From Candidatus Purcelliella pentastirinorum (GTDB lineage Bacteria > Pseudomonadota > Gammaproteobacteria > Enterobacterales > Enterobacteriaceae), in the NCBI RefSeq assembly GCF_028748785.1, contig NZ_CP110496.1, positions 419,448-483,447 on the forward strand: a stretch of 64,000 nt of DNA. The letters are read 5' to 3'. The notes under the pieces were generated by a model. That model saw only the letters and a list, made by a program, of their open reading frames with translations, did not search any database and was not told the origin of the DNA. Both the position numbers and the translations under genes were made by a program. Shown here one piece after another: positions 10,519 to 20,631 of this stretch. Position 1 is the stretch's first letter, and each line of letters starts with the position of its first letter.

Positions 10519-10806
10519 ATGTTAATTATAAAAGCTGAAATAAGAAAAAAAATAAATAAGAACAAAAATAAACAACTAAGAAAAATAAAAAAAATACCTG
10601 CTGTAATTTATGGGAAAAATAAAAAAAATATAAACATTAATATAGAAGAAAAAATAATAACAAATATAAAAAATAAATATAATCTATATAAAAAAAAAAT
10701 AATTATAAAAATAAATAATATTGAAGAAATAGTTCATATACAATCCATACAACAACACCCATACAAAGAAAACATTATACATATTGATTTTCTATATACA
10801 AAATAA
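10519..10806 (+). CDS. rplY: 50S ribosomal protein L25
   Basis: Binds 5S rRNA in the large ribosomal subunit. The 95 aa correspond to the short, single-domain form found in E. coli (94 aa), not the longer CTC/TL5 form. Conserved points are the R-K-x-P-A-V-I-Y-G segment (KIPAVIYGK, residues about 27-35) and the C-terminal IQQHPYKENIIHIDFLY. The protein is saturated with Lys, Asn and Ile, consistent with lagging-strand coding bias plus RNA binding. It stands alone, away from other ribosomal genes, as in E. coli. Confidence 0.9.
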   Translation: MLIIKAEIRKKINKNKNKQLRKIKKIPAVIYGKNKKNININIEEKIITNIKNKYNLYKKKIIIKINNIEEIVHIQSIQQHPYKENIIHIDFLYTK

Positions 10807-10860
10807 TCTATTTTATAAAAAATCATTAAAAATTTAAAATAAATAAAAATATTAAGAAAA

Positions 10861-11490
10861 TTATTTTAAATAAGGATTATTTAACTTTTCTTCACCTAAT
10901 GTCGACGAATTACCATGTCCAGGAATAAAAACTATATCATCTCCCAATAAAAATAATTTATTTTTAATTGAAAATATCAAATTACAATAATTACTTCCAG
11001 GAAAATCACTACGTCCAATTGAATTCTTAAAAAGAACATCACCAGAAAATAAATATTTATTAATTTTATTAAAAAAAACAACATGACCTGGAGTATGTCC
11101 TGGACAATGTAATATATTAAAAGAAATATCTCCTAAATTTATAATATCACCATCTTTTAACCAATAATTTGGTAAAAACGAAGAACAAAAATTAAAATCA
11201 AACATTTTACTTTGTAATGGTAACATATCAAACAAGAATTTATCCCTAATATCTGGACCAAATATAGGTACATAATAATAAGAAGAAACAAGTTTGGCCG
11301 TACCTACATGATCTATATGACCATGAGTTAAAAATATTTTGGTAAGATTAACCCCATATTTACTAATTAGGTTTTTTATTTTTTCTAAATCGCCACCAGG
11401 ATCCAATAAAGCAGCTTCCAAAGTACTACTACACCATATTAAAACACAATTTGTAGAAAAAACAGTCATTGTTAATATTGAATATTTCAT
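10861..11490 (-). CDS. gloC: Glyoxalase II-like metallo-beta-lactamase-fold hydrolase GloC (YcbL)
   Basis: Zinc hydrolase of the glyoxalase II type I group, thought to hydrolyse S-lactoylglutathione and similar thioesters. The 209 aa align across their whole length with E. coli YcbL (215 aa). Metal ligands are in THGHIDHVG, HCPGHTPGH and the Asp of FSGDVLF, with a last His in FIPGHGNSSTLGEE. E. coli gloC lies between rpsA and ompF in the same 21-minute region as the following rpsA and cmk, which supports orthology. Independent transcription or read-through from rpsA (107 bp upstream) are both possible. Confidence 0.88.
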   Translation of the reverse strand: MKYSILTMTVFSTNCVLIWCSSTLEAALLDPGGDLEKIKNLISKYGVNLTKIFLTHGHIDHVGTAKLVSSYYYVPIFGPDIRDKFLFDMLPLQSKMFDFNFCSSFLPNYWLKDGDIINLGDISFNILHCPGHTPGHVVFFNKINKYLFSGDVLFKNSIGRSDFPGSNYCNLIFSIKNKLFLLGDDIVFIPGHGNSSTLGEEKLNNPYLK

Positions 11491-11597
11491 ATAATTTACA
11501 TTAAAATAAATGAATCAATATCTTTACAAATTCAATAATTTAATTAATTTTTAATTATTAAATAAAAAATAAAAAATTAAATAACATAAAAATATTA

Positions 11598-13265
11598 TTA
11601 ATCATTCTTTGCAGCTTTAAAAGCTTCAGTCATGATATTAGAAAAATTAGAAGACCCATCAGTATGTTTTTTATCATGAACATCATCTACATCTTTATCG
11701 TTATCAATACAAATAAATAAATTAATCAAACGATGTGTTTTATCTAAACCAATAATTTTTACTTTTACTACATCATTAACCTTCAACATATCAAATAAAT
11801 TAATATTTACATTTAAAGGATTAACATTATTCAATATACCATTTACACCTTGAGATAAACTTACTATTACATTATTAACATTTTTAGAAAGAACAACCCC
11901 ATGTACTACAGAACCTATTTTATTAATAAGTAAATAATTATGTATAGGATTCTCTTTTAATTGCTTAATACCTAAAGAAATACGTTCACGTTCAATATCT
12001 ATTTGTAATAAAACTGAAGAGATTTTTTCTCCTTTTTTATATTTTAAAATATCATTTTTACCTGATGTATCCCATGATATATCAGATAAATGAATTAAAC
12101 CATCTATATTATTTTCTAAACCTATAAAAATACCAAAATCAGTAATGGACTTTATTTTACCTTTAACTATATCACCTTTTTTATACTTTTTTGCAAAAGC
12201 TTCCCATGGATTATTTGTACATTGTTTCAATCCTAATGATATACGTCTTTTTTTAACATCTATATTTAAAACCATAACTTCTAAAATATCACCAATATTT
12301 ACAAATTTAGATGGATGAAAATTTCTATTTGTCCAGTCCATTTCAGAAACATGTACTAAACCTTCAACCCCTTCTCTAATTTCAACAAAACATCCATAAT
12401 CAGTAATATTAGTAACTTTTCCATGTAATTTAGTTTTCTCGGGGTACAATTCAGATATAGAAAACCATGGATCTTGACTTAATTGTTTTAATCCTAAAGA
12501 TACTCTAGAAGTAGTACGATCAAATTTTAATATTTTTACCATAAACTCATCACCAATACTAACTATTTCACTGGGATGTTTGACTCTTTTCCAAGACATA
12601 TCAGTAATATGCAACAAACCATCAACACCTCCTAAATCAATAAAAGCACCATAATCAGTTAAATTTTTTACAATACCTTTAACATCCATACCTTCATAAA
12701 GACTTTCTAATAAATTATTTCTTTCAATAATATTAAATGATTCAATAACAGCCTTTCTTGAAACAACCACATTATTACGTTTTTTATCTAATTTAATTAC
12801 TTTAAATTCTAAGGTTTGACCTTCTAAATAAGTAGTATCCCTTATAGGACGAATATCTACTAAAGAACCAGGCAAAAAAGCACGTATATTTTCTAATTCA
12901 ACAGTAAAACCACCTTTAACTCTGCCACTAATTACACCAGTAACTATTTCAGAATCATTATAAATTTTTTCAAGCATTAACCAAATTTCATAACGTTTAG
13001 CTTTTTCTCTAGATAATATAGTTTCTCCAAAACCATCTTCTATTGCATCCAATACAACATCAATTTTTTCTCCTACTTCTATTTTAATATCACCAGAAGA
13101 ATTTTTAAACTGTTCAAGTGGTATAGCAGATTCCGATTTCAAACCAGCATCAACTAATACAACATCTTTTTCTATAGAAATAACAATTCCCTGTATAATA
13201 GAACCAGGACGAATATTTATTTGCTTAAATGATTTTTCAAAAAGTTCAGAGAAAGATTTAATCAT
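11598..13265 (-). CDS. rpsA: 30S ribosomal protein S1
   Basis: Binds mRNA leaders and helps structured or weak-SD messages onto the 30S subunit. The 555 aa (E. coli 557) contain six S1/OB repeats. Clear repeat starts include [32 protein letters not shown] and [15 protein letters not shown]; the N-terminal [16 protein letters not shown] matches the ribosome-binding end, and the C-terminal [13 protein letters not shown] is kept. The sixth repeat is the most diverged. It is among the best conserved proteins in the window. Gene order rpsA-cmk-serC is that of E. coli; ihfB, usually next, is absent. Confidence 0.97.
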   Translation of the reverse strand: MIKSFSELFEKSFKQINIRPGSIIQGIVISIEKDVVLVDAGLKSESAIPLEQFKNSSGDIKIEVGEKIDVVLDAIEDGFGETILSREKAKRYEIWLMLEKIYNDSEIVTGVISGRVKGGFTVELENIRAFLPGSLVDIRPIRDTTYLEGQTLEFKVIKLDKKRNNVVVSRKAVIESFNIIERNNLLESLYEGMDVKGIVKNLTDYGAFIDLGGVDGLLHITDMSWKRVKHPSEIVSIGDEFMVKILKFDRTTSRVSLGLKQLSQDPWFSISELYPEKTKLHGKVTNITDYGCFVEIREGVEGLVHVSEMDWTNRNFHPSKFVNIGDILEVMVLNIDVKKRRISLGLKQCTNNPWEAFAKKYKKGDIVKGKIKSITDFGIFIGLENNIDGLIHLSDISWDTSGKNDILKYKKGEKISSVLLQIDIERERISLGIKQLKENPIHNYLLINKIGSVVHGVVLSKNVNNVIVSLSQGVNGILNNVNPLNVNINLFDMLKVNDVVKVKIIGLDKTHRLINLFICIDNDKDVDDVHDKKHTDGSSNFSNIMTEAFKAAKND

Positions 13266-13406
13266 ACAAATACATCTTATTAATTAATAAATGATAACAA
13301 TATTTTATATCCTATAAAATAACCATTAATTTTTATACCTTATACTTATCCATAAATACAAGAATTAACAAAAAAATCTAAAAAATTAATAAAATCCAAA
13401 ATTATA

Positions 13407-14081
13407 TTAATATAATTTTTTATACACATATTGCATTACATTGTCAATTACTTGTTCTACTGATAATAACGTTGAGTCTATTGCAAACATATCATTAGAA
13501 CAAAACAAAGGAGCATGAAAACGATTACAATCACGATTATCACGATCTTTCATTACATACTTTAATCTACTAAAACTAACATAAATATTATTTTTTTGCA
13601 ATTGTAACATACGACGTTTTACACGAATATTTATATTAGAATCAATAAATATTTTTATATTAGCATCTGGAAATACCACAGTACCCATATCACGACCATC
13701 AGCGACTAAACCTGGAGGTATCTTAAAAAAATAATGATATGGTAACAACAACTTACGGACTAAATAATGAACAGATAACCTAGAAGCAATATTGCCAATT
13801 TCAGATGTATAAATTTGATTAAGTATATTACTATCTTTTAAAAAATAAAAAAATAACCCCCTATAAATAAATATATTTAAATATTTTATCAACAAATCGT
13901 AATTTTGATAAACACATGTTTCTATTTTATTTTTTTTTAAAAAAAAAGCAAAACTCCTATAAATTAATCCTGAACTAAGAATATTCCATCCTAATATTTT
14001 TGAAACAATTTTACAAATTGTACCTTTTCCAGATGCAGATGGACCATCAATTGTTATAACAGGAACATATTTATTAATCAT
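13407..14081 (-). CDS. cmk: Cytidylate kinase
   Basis: Phosphorylates CMP and dCMP to the diphosphates. The 224 aa (E. coli 227) begin with the P-loop VITIDGPSASGKGTICKIV (Walker A near residues 12-20), followed by NILSSGLIYRSF, the CMP site DGRDMGTVVFPDA and the lid residues RDNRDCNR. It lies upstream of rpsA, with which it is probably co-transcribed across a 141-bp gap. The middle of the protein (residues about 50-80) is diverged and rich in Phe, Tyr and Leu. Confidence 0.94.
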   Translation of the reverse strand: MINKYVPVITIDGPSASGKGTICKIVSKILGWNILSSGLIYRSFAFFLKKNKIETCVYQNYDLLIKYLNIFIYRGLFFYFLKDSNILNQIYTSEIGNIASRLSVHYLVRKLLLPYHYFFKIPPGLVADGRDMGTVVFPDANIKIFIDSNINIRVKRRMLQLQKNNIYVSFSRLKYVMKDRDNRDCNRFHAPLFCSNDMFAIDSTLLSVEQVIDNVMQYVYKKLY

Positions 14082-14214
14082 TATAAATACTATTAAAAAT
14101 TATAATTATTAAATAATTATAGAAATAAAATAAAAAATAAAAATATCTTAAATATTTAAAAACAAAATAAATTAAAATAATTTTAAAAATAGAATATTAA
14201 TTAAATTTAAATAA

Positions 14215-15292
14215 TTATCCATATCTTTTTTCAAATTTATACATAAATTCAATTAATTTATTTACACCATTTACAGGCATAGCCTTATATATAGATGCTC
14301 TAAAATTACCAACTAATTTATGATCATTTAAAAAATATAAACCAAATAATTTAGATTATCATGTAAATATATCATTTAATCTTACATCTCTTAATTTAAA
14401 AACAACATTCATAAAGGAACGATTATATTTATGAATATTATTTTGACAAAAATCACTAGAATCTATAAAATCATAGAGTAAATTAGCTTTAATTTTATTT
14501 ATCTCAGATATATAGTTTTCCACCTTGATTAATTAACCACTTTAATACTAATACAAGTATATACCAAGAAAAAGTAGAAAGTGTATCAAATACAGAATTA
14601 TTTTTTAATAATAAAGAATAATTAAATATAGAAAGAATAAAATAATTTACATCTTTGATTAAATCACTACGTATAATAATTAAAGTAATACCTGATATAC
14701 CTAAATTTTTTTATACACTAGCATAAATTAAACTATAATTTTCAATATTAATTTTTTTTGAAAGAATATTAGAAGAACAATCAGTTATAACAAATTTATC
14801 CGAAAAATTAGGCTCTTCATTAATTGATATACTATCTATTGTCTCATTAGGACAATAATGAATAAAATTAGATTTTTTATTTATTTTCCAATCTCGCATT
14901 AATATAATAGACTTAATATTATTAAAATTATATTTAACATTAATTAAATTAGCTAAACAAATTTTTTTACCTTCACAAAAAACATAATATGACCAATAGC
15001 CACTATTAATATAATCGATGCATATATTAAAATAAATTCATAGGTATAGCAGCAAACTGACCTTTTGCACCACCATGACAAAACAATATTTTATAATAAT
15101 ATGATATATTCAATATATATCTTAAATTGAATTAATATTCTTCAACTATATTATAAAATTCTTTATTTCTATGTCAAATTTCCATAATAAAATAATCACA
15201 ATTATTCCAATTATTTAAATTTAATCTTACTTGATCCAATACTCTTCAGGTAACATTGAAAGATCAAAACTAAAATTATATATTTTATTCAT
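14215..15292 (-). pseudogene. serC: Decayed serC (phosphoserine aminotransferase)
   Basis: Reading the minus strand from an ATG at 15292 gives MNKIYNFSFDLSMLPEE, the SerC N-terminus, but the frame breaks at once. Further matches appear in scattered frames: [86 protein letters not shown] and KFEKRYG. A TAA sits in place of the Gln just before the active-site Lys (A-S-V-stop-K-N, where E. coli has A-Q-K-N), and there are several other stops and frameshifts. The longest surviving open piece (14,711-14,899) is only 62 codons. The full former gene length is still there, so decay looks fairly recent. The enzyme served serine and pyridoxal phosphate synthesis. It follows cmk as in E. coli, with aroA lost. 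Confidence 0.93.
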
Positions 15293-15351
15293 ATTATTTT
15301 AAAATAATTTAAAAACTAATAAAATAAAAAAAAATATAGACAACTAATATT

Positions 15352-16296
15352 TTAAATACTGAGATATTTCTCAGCATCTAATGCTGCCATACAACCAGTT
15401 GCAGCTGAAGTTACCGCTTGACGGTACACCCTGTCTATCACATCACCAGCAGCAAAAATACCACTAATACTAGTTTCTGTATAAAAACCAAATAAACCAG
15501 ATTTAACCTTAATATAACCATCTTCTAAAACTAATTGTTTTGAAAAAATCTCAGTATTAGGAATATATCCAATAGCTATAAATACACAAGAAATATCTAA
15601 TTTTAAATTATTATTATTTTCTTTAGACGAACGAATTAAAATACTATTAACACCATTATCATTACCTAATATTTCATATAAAACATGATTAAAATAAACA
15701 GTAACCTTACCCTCTTTTATTCTGACATTTAAACGATCTAATAAAATCTTTTCAGCAGTAAAACAATTCCTACGATGAATTAAATATACATGATTACATA
15801 TATTTGATAAATATAGAACCTCTTCTATAGCAACATTACCACCACCAACTACAGCAACTTTTTCTCCTTTATAAAAAAAACCATCACATGTTGCACAACT
15901 AGAAACACCTTTGCCTAAAAAGCGTTTTTCAGATGATATACCTATAGAACGAGGATTAGCCCCGGTAGCTATAATAACAGAATCAGCAATATATGATTGA
16001 TAATCTCCTTTCAAAAAAAAAGGTTTAGAAGAAAAATCAACTGAATTTATATGATCATAAATAATTTCAACATTAAATCTTTTTACATGATTATGCATAT
16101 TATTCATTAAATCAGTGCCTGATATTGGATTAACTATACCAGGCCAATTTTCAATACTATTTGTTGTCGTCAATTGACCACCTTTATTTAAACCAGTAAT
16201 AATTATAGGATTTAAATTTGCTCTAGATGAATATAAAGCAGCAGTATACCCAGCTGGACCTGATCCTAAAATTACTAATTTACTATACTTTGACAT
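15352..16296 (-). CDS. trxB: Thioredoxin reductase
   Basis: NADPH-dependent flavoenzyme that reduces thioredoxin and so supports ribonucleotide reductase and peroxide defence. I place the start at the ATG at 16296 (314 aa; E. coli 321): an AGGA lies 8 nt upstream and MSKYSKLVILGSGPAGYTAA matches the family N-terminus, whereas the longer frame adds a hydrophobic leader foreign to TrxB. FAD motif GSGPAG is at residues 11-16, the redox pair is Cys134/Cys137 in CATCDGFF, the NADPH motif is GGGNVAIEE, and the second FAD motif ends GIFAAGDV. In E. coli it lies in the same region as serS and infA. Confidence 0.95.
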   Translation of the reverse strand: MSKYSKLVILGSGPAGYTAALYSSRANLNPIIITGLNKGGQLTTTNSIENWPGIVNPISGTDLMNNMHNHVKRFNVEIIYDHINSVDFSSKPFFLKGDYQSYIADSVIIATGANPRSIGISSEKRFLGKGVSSCATCDGFFYKGEKVAVVGGGNVAIEEVLYLSNICNHVYLIHRRNCFTAEKILLDRLNVRIKEGKVTVYFNHVLYEILGNDNGVNSILIRSSKENNNNLKLDISCVFIAIGYIPNTEIFSKQLVLEDGYIKVKSGLFGFYTETSISGIFAAGDVIDRVYRQAVTSAATGCMAALDAEKYLSI

Positions 16297-16561
16297 ATAA
16301 TATATCCTATAAAATATTCCTCTAAATAAGAATATAAAAAAATAAATACAAAAAATCAAATAAATAAAATATTAAAAAAATAAAATATTTAATTTAAAAT
16401 AAGATAATAAAATTTATAATTAAAATAAAATGTCATTTTAATATAAAATACATCTTTAAAAAAAATTAAGAAATTATTATTGAACAATAAATAGATATCC
16501 CTATAATAACCTCATGTATAAAAAAAATAAAAAAATACATAAATATAAAAAGATAAATAAA

Positions 16562-16593
16562 TTTGAAATAAATATAAAATTATTTATTTCAAA
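16562..16593 (+). other. Inverted repeat in the serS leader
   Basis: Arms TTTGAAATAAATA and TATTTATTTCAAA pair over 13 bp around a 6-nt loop, 27 nt before the serS ATG. It sits in the 323-bp trxB/serS divergent spacer, which otherwise shows only A/T-rich sequence. It could be a leader hairpin or an operator. In DNA this AT-rich such repeats also arise by chance, so the role is open. Confidence 0.35.
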
Positions 16594-16619
16594 CAAAATA
16601 TAAGAAAATAATTAAAAAT

Positions 16620-17888
16620 ATGATAGATTTAAAAAAACTAAAAAAAAACAAAGAATTATTCAAAAAAAAACTAAATAAAAGAGGCTTTGTACTTGATATA
16701 GATAAATTAATTAAATTAGAAAATAAAAGAAAAAAAATACAAAAAAAAACAGAAAAATTACAACATAAACACAATATAATATCAAAAAAAAAAAAAATAA
16801 ATAACAGATTTGTATTTAATATAAAAAAACTAAAAAAAAACAATATTAAAATAAAATTAAAAAAAATAAAATTAAAAAAAATTAAAAATAAAATAACAAA
16901 ATTATTACTAAAAATACCAAATTTACCAGCAGATGATATTCCAGTAGGAAAATTAAACAGGGAAATAAAAAGATGGGGAAATAAACCAAAAATAAAACAC
17001 AAAATATTAAACCATATAAAATTAGGAGAATTTAATAATTGGTTTGATATAAAAAAAGCAAATAAAATATCAGGGTCTAGATTTATAATCATAAAAGGTA
17101 AATTAGCAAAATTACATAGAGCATTAAGTCAATTTATGTTAAATTTACATATAAATGAACATGGATATAAAGAAATATATGTACCATATTTAACAAATAA
17201 TAACTGTTTATATGGAACAGGACAACTACCCAAATTTGATAAGGATTTATTTCATATAAAAAAAATAAATAAAATAAAGATATCAAAAAAATATACTTTA
17301 ATACCAACAGGTGAAGTACCATTAACAAACTTATATAGAGAAACTATCTTAGAAAAAAAAAAACTACCTATAAAATTAACAACACATACACCATGTTTTC
17401 GTCTAGAAGCAGGATCATATGGAAAAAAAAATAAGGGACTAATTAGAACACATCAATTTGATAAAGTTGAATTAGTACAAATTGTAGAATCAAATAAATC
17501 CGAATTAGCATTAGAAGAAATAACTTCACATGCTGAAAAAATACTAAAAATGTTAATTTTACCATACAGAAAAGTACTATTAAGAAGTAAAGAAATAGGT
17601 TTTTGTGCTACAAAAACCTATGATTTAGAAGCTTGGTTTCCAAGTAATAATACTTATTGTGAAGTTTCATCATGTTCTAATATGTTAGATTTCCAAGCAA
17701 GAAGAATAAAAACTAGATACAAAAATAAATTCAAAAAAATAGAATTTGTTCATACACTAAATGCATCAGGTTTAGCTATAGGAAGAACATTAGCTGCTAT
17801 TATGGAAAACTATCAACAAAAAGATAAAAGTATTAAAATACCTGATGTACTTAAACCTTATATGAATCATATAAATTTTATTGATTAA
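16620..17888 (+). CDS. serS: Seryl-tRNA synthetase
   Basis: Class II synthetase that charges tRNA-Ser (and tRNA-Sec where present). The N-terminal 110 residues form the antiparallel coiled-coil arm that contacts the tRNA variable arm; here the arm is a near-continuous Lys-rich repeat (KKIQKKTEKLQHKH and following). The catalytic part keeps motif 2 around CFRLEAGSYGK and motif 3 GLAIGRTLAAIMEN. Length is 422 aa (E. coli 430). It contains many runs of seven or more A, typical of lagging-strand genes here, yet the frame is intact. With serC dead, serine must be imported or made another way to feed this enzyme. Confidence 0.95.
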   Translation: MIDLKKLKKNKELFKKKLNKRGFVLDIDKLIKLENKRKKIQKKTEKLQHKHNIISKKKKINNRFVFNIKKLKKNNIKIKLKKIKLKKIKNKITKLLLKIPNLPADDIPVGKLNREIKRWGNKPKIKHKILNHIKLGEFNNWFDIKKANKISGSRFIIIKGKLAKLHRALSQFMLNLHINEHGYKEIYVPYLTNNNCLYGTGQLPKFDKDLFHIKKINKIKISKKYTLIPTGEVPLTNLYRETILEKKKLPIKLTTHTPCFRLEAGSYGKKNKGLIRTHQFDKVELVQIVESNKSELALEEITSHAEKILKMLILPYRKVLLRSKEIGFCATKTYDLEAWFPSNNTYCEVSSCSNMLDFQARRIKTRYKNKFKKIEFVHTLNASGLAIGRTLAAIMENYQQKDKSIKIPDVLKPYMNHINFID

Positions 17889-17928
17889 AAATAATAAAAT
17901 AAAAAATTATATATAATTAGGAAAAACA

Positions 17929-18147
17929 ATGTCAAAAGAAAAAAATATTGAAATGCAAGGTATAGTAATAAATACATTACCTAATACTATGTTCAAAGTA
18001 AAATTAGAAAATGAGCATGTAATAACAGCACATATATCAGGAAAAATGAGAAAAAATTACATAAGAATACTAACAGGTGATAAAGTTATGGTTGAACTGA
18101 CACCATATGATTTATCTAAAGGTAGAATAATATTTAGAAATAGATAA
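17929..18147 (+). CDS. infA: Translation initiation factor IF-1
   Basis: Small OB-fold factor that binds the 30S A site during initiation. The 72 aa equal the E. coli length, and the sequence is the most conserved of the lagging-strand genes here ([39 protein letters not shown]). A GGA lies about 7 nt before the ATG. It follows serS by 40 bp and may be co-transcribed. In E. coli infA lies near trxB and serS. Confidence 0.97.
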   Translation: MSKEKNIEMQGIVINTLPNTMFKVKLENEHVITAHISGKMRKNYIRILTGDKVMVELTPYDLSKGRIIFRNR

Positions 18148-18233
18148 AAAAAATATTTTACTACAATAAAATAAATAATAATAAAACATATTAAATTAAA
18201 ATATTTAAAAATAAATATTTTTTATTTAATATA

Positions 18234-19133
18234 TTATTTGTTTTTTTTAATTAACTCATTAATACCATAAATAGAACCTAAAACATTTGTGGTATCTAAT
18301 GGCATCATAACTATTTTACTATTATTAGATTCACCAATTTTCCTAATAGCACTTATATATTTTTGAGCAATAAAATAATTAATTGCTTGCAAATCACCTT
18401 TTAATATTGCTTCAGATACCATTTTGGTAGCTATTGCTTCCGCTGATGCTGCTCTTTCACGCGCCTCTGCTTGTAAAAATGCAGCTTGTTTTTGACCTTC
18501 AGCTTTTAATATCTGAGATTGTTTATCACCTTCCGCTTTTAAAATGGCTGCCTGACTAATTCCTTCAGCAGCTAAAATATCAGCTCGCTTAGTCCTCTCA
18601 GCTTTCATTTGTGTATTCATAGCTTTAACTAATTCTGCTGGAGGTTTAACATCTCTAATTTCTATACGAGTAATTTTTACACCCCAGGGGTTTGTAGCTT
18701 GATCAATTATATGCAATAATCTAGTATTAATATTATCTCTTTGAGATAACATCTCATCTAATTCCATTGAACCTAAAACAGTTCTAATATTTGTCATAGT
18801 AAGATTTATTATTGAACGTTCTAAATTACTAACCTCATATGCAGCTTTTGCAGCATCAATTACTTGAATAAAACAAATAGCATCTATTGTAACATTAGCA
18901 TTATCTTTAGATATAATTTCCTGTGATGGTATATCTAATACTTGTTCCATCATATTAATTCTTCTACCAATTTTATCTATAAATGGTATTAATAAATTTA
19001 AACCAGGATTAAAAGTTTTAATATAACGACCAAATCGTTCAACAGTCCATTTAAATCCCTGAGGAGTAATCTTAATAATAGAACAAAAAATAAATAATAT
19101 AAAAAAAAATAAAAAAAATATAAATATAAACAT
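18234..19133 (-). CDS. qmcA: SPFH/stomatin-domain membrane protease regulator QmcA
   Basis: Membrane-anchored SPFH (band 7) protein. In E. coli QmcA joins HflK/HflC in large complexes with the FtsH protease. The 299 aa (E. coli 305) have one N-terminal hydrophobic segment (residues about 1-20), then [19 protein letters not shown], the band-7 core ([17 protein letters not shown]), and a C-terminal Ala/Glu/Lys-rich coiled coil with repeated K-A-E-G units ([19 protein letters not shown]). hflK and hflC are also in this window. Its usual partner gene ybbJ is not adjacent. Confidence 0.9.
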   Translation of the reverse strand: MFIFIFFLFFFILFIFCSIIKITPQGFKWTVERFGRYIKTFNPGLNLLIPFIDKIGRRINMMEQVLDIPSQEIISKDNANVTIDAICFIQVIDAAKAAYEVSNLERSIINLTMTNIRTVLGSMELDEMLSQRDNINTRLLHIIDQATNPWGVKITRIEIRDVKPPAELVKAMNTQMKAERTKRADILAAEGISQAAILKAEGDKQSQILKAEGQKQAAFLQAEARERAASAEAIATKMVSEAILKGDLQAINYFIAQKYISAIRKIGESNNSKIVMMPLDTTNVLGSIYGINELIKKNK

Positions 19134-19176
19134 AAATAATATTATCCTAAAATATTTAATAAAAAAATAAAATAAA

Positions 19177-19779
19177 TTAATAAAAATTTTTATTAAAAAA
19201 TATGAAAAATAAAAAATTATAAATCTTAACAGAAAAAGAAATTAAAAAATTCTTATAAAACCGCCAAAAAAAATCTGAAAAAATAATTACTAAAAAACTA
19301 ATACAAATACTGCCTAATATATCAATAGGCCAATGCAATCCTAAATAAATACGAGACCAAGAAATAAAAAAAGATATTAATAAAAATAACATACCACATT
19401 TAAACAACCGTAATTTTATAAGTATAAAAGAAAAAGTAAAAGCAACAGAACTATGATGACTAGGATACGATTGATCTAACACATGCTCAACAAAATAACA
19501 ATATCCAAAATTTTCAAAAATAGGTCTATTAGACGGATAAATTTTACCAAAAATCAAAGAATAAAATAAAGAATAAATTATTCCAAGCATAGACTTTAAC
19601 ACTAATTCATGTTTAAAATAAACATTAAATTTATTAACAAAAAACCAATTATAAATTATAAATACAGGTATAGAATATATTATATATTTGGCAAAAAAAA
19701 TAGATAAATTTATGAAAAAAAAAGAAGAATTAGGAGTGGCATTAATATACAAAAATATTTCTTTATTCAAACTAAACAT
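19177..19779 (-). CDS. ybjG: PAP2-family undecaprenyl pyrophosphate phosphatase (YbjG/BcrC type)
   Basis: Membrane phosphatase that regenerates undecaprenyl phosphate, the lipid carrier for peptidoglycan and surface glycans. The 200 aa (E. coli YbjG 198) align throughout, starting [19 protein letters not shown]. The three PAP2 motifs are visible: [16 protein letters not shown] (catalytic His) and [15 protein letters not shown]. About five hydrophobic segments. Retention suggests that some peptidoglycan is still made. Confidence 0.87.
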   Translation of the reverse strand: MFSLNKEIFLYINATPNSSFFFINLSIFFAKYIIYSIPVFIIYNWFFVNKFNVYFKHELVLKSMLGIIYSLFYSLIFGKIYPSNRPIFENFGYCYFVEHVLDQSYPSHHSSVAFTFSFILIKLRLFKCGMLFLLISFFISWSRIYLGLHWPIDILGSICISFLVIIFSDFFWRFYKNFLISFSVKIYNFLFFIFFNKNFY

Positions 19780-20372
19780 ATAATATAAATTAAAACCTCA
19801 TAAACTTTCCATTTTATCAATCTAAAATTAAATACATATCTTACATAAATAAAGAAAATTAAAATATCGAATCTTATTATATAATAATAATTATAAAATA
19901 TAAACAAAAAATATTAATTAAAATATAATAAACAAAAAAAAATATTAATTTATCAAAAATAATAAAAAAATCAATTAAATCTATATAATAAAAATATTCT
20001 AATTATAAAAATTTAAAAAAATAAAAATAATAATTTATTATATCTTAGAAATATATTTATATACAAAAAAAAAAATCTACAAAACAAAAAAAAACTCATA
20101 TATATTATAATTCAATAAAATTTTTTTAACAATAATTTTTTTATTAAATATTAAATTTAAAAACAAACATATATTTCATGTAATAAAAAAAATAATTAAC
20201 TTAACAATATAAAAATAAGAATAAAATTTAAATATATTAAAATATAAATGTATCATAAAATAATATGTAATATAAAAAATAAAACCACAAAACTAAAAAT
20301 ATAACAATCAAAAAAAACATTAAAAAACAAAAATTCAACTATAAAATATGATATGATAAAATTATTCTGAAA
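19780..20372. other. Long gene-free spacer left of tRNA-Pro
   Basis: About 590 bp between the start of ybjG and tRNA-Pro, the longest featureless stretch in the window. It is close to pure A/T with scattered A-runs, no open frame with protein character, no GC-containing hairpin and no tRNA- or rRNA-like sequence. Together with the repeats to its right it forms a 1-kb non-coding region, unusual in such a compact chromosome, which fits a replication origin zone. Confidence 0.6.
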
Positions 20373-20446
20373 CGGTGAGTAGCGCAGCTTGGTAGCGCAA
20401 CTGGTTTGGGACCAGTGGGTCGGAGGTTCAAATCCTCCCTCGCCGA
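20373..20446 (+). tRNA. tRNA-Pro(TGG)
   Basis: Folds as a complete cloverleaf: acceptor CGGTGAG pairs with CTCGCCG (one T-G wobble), the D-arm contains AGCGCAGC TTGGTAGCGC, the anticodon stem CTGGT/ACCAG encloses TTTGGGA with anticodon TGG, and the T-arm is GGAGG TTCAAAT CCTCC. The discriminator is A at 20446. The 3' CCA is not encoded (the DNA continues AAAA), so a CCA-adding enzyme is needed; the E. coli counterpart proM encodes CCA. By its modified U34 this tRNA could read all four Pro codons. Confidence 0.95.
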
Positions 20447-20534
20447 AAAAAAATATATATTACCATAATATGTAAAATAGTTATAAACAAATTACTAACA
20501 ATTAATAATCAAATATCAATAATAAATAACAAAC

Positions 20535-20631
20535 TATTAACAATTATTGATGAGTTATTAACAATTATTGATGAGTTATTAACAATTATTGATGAGTTAT
20601 TAACAATTATTGATGAGTTATTAACAATTAA
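20535..20631 (+). repeat. 21-bp tandem iterons with DnaA-box-like cores
   Basis: Four perfect copies of a 21-bp unit (20,535-20,618) followed by a 12-nt partial fifth copy. A diverged copy precedes them near 20,491. Each junction creates TTATTAACA, at 20,555, 20,576, 20,597 and 20,618; the first copy has CTATTAACA at 20,534. This matches the DnaA box TTATNCACA except at position 6 (C to A). The 21-bp period is two helical turns, putting the motifs on one face of the DNA. Position before mnmG matches oriC in E. coli. Binding by DnaA is inferred, not shown. Confidence 0.75.

Noticed and set aside
16589..17092. Long Phe/Ile-rich minus-strand frame opposite serS
   Set aside because: It is the complement of the Lys-rich SerS coiled coil (AAA read as TTT); it only looks like a membrane protein because of composition.
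18198..18221. A/T-only hairpin with trailing T after infA as a terminator
   Set aside because: A 10-bp stem with no G-C pair is expected by chance many times in sequence this AT-rich; too weak to call.
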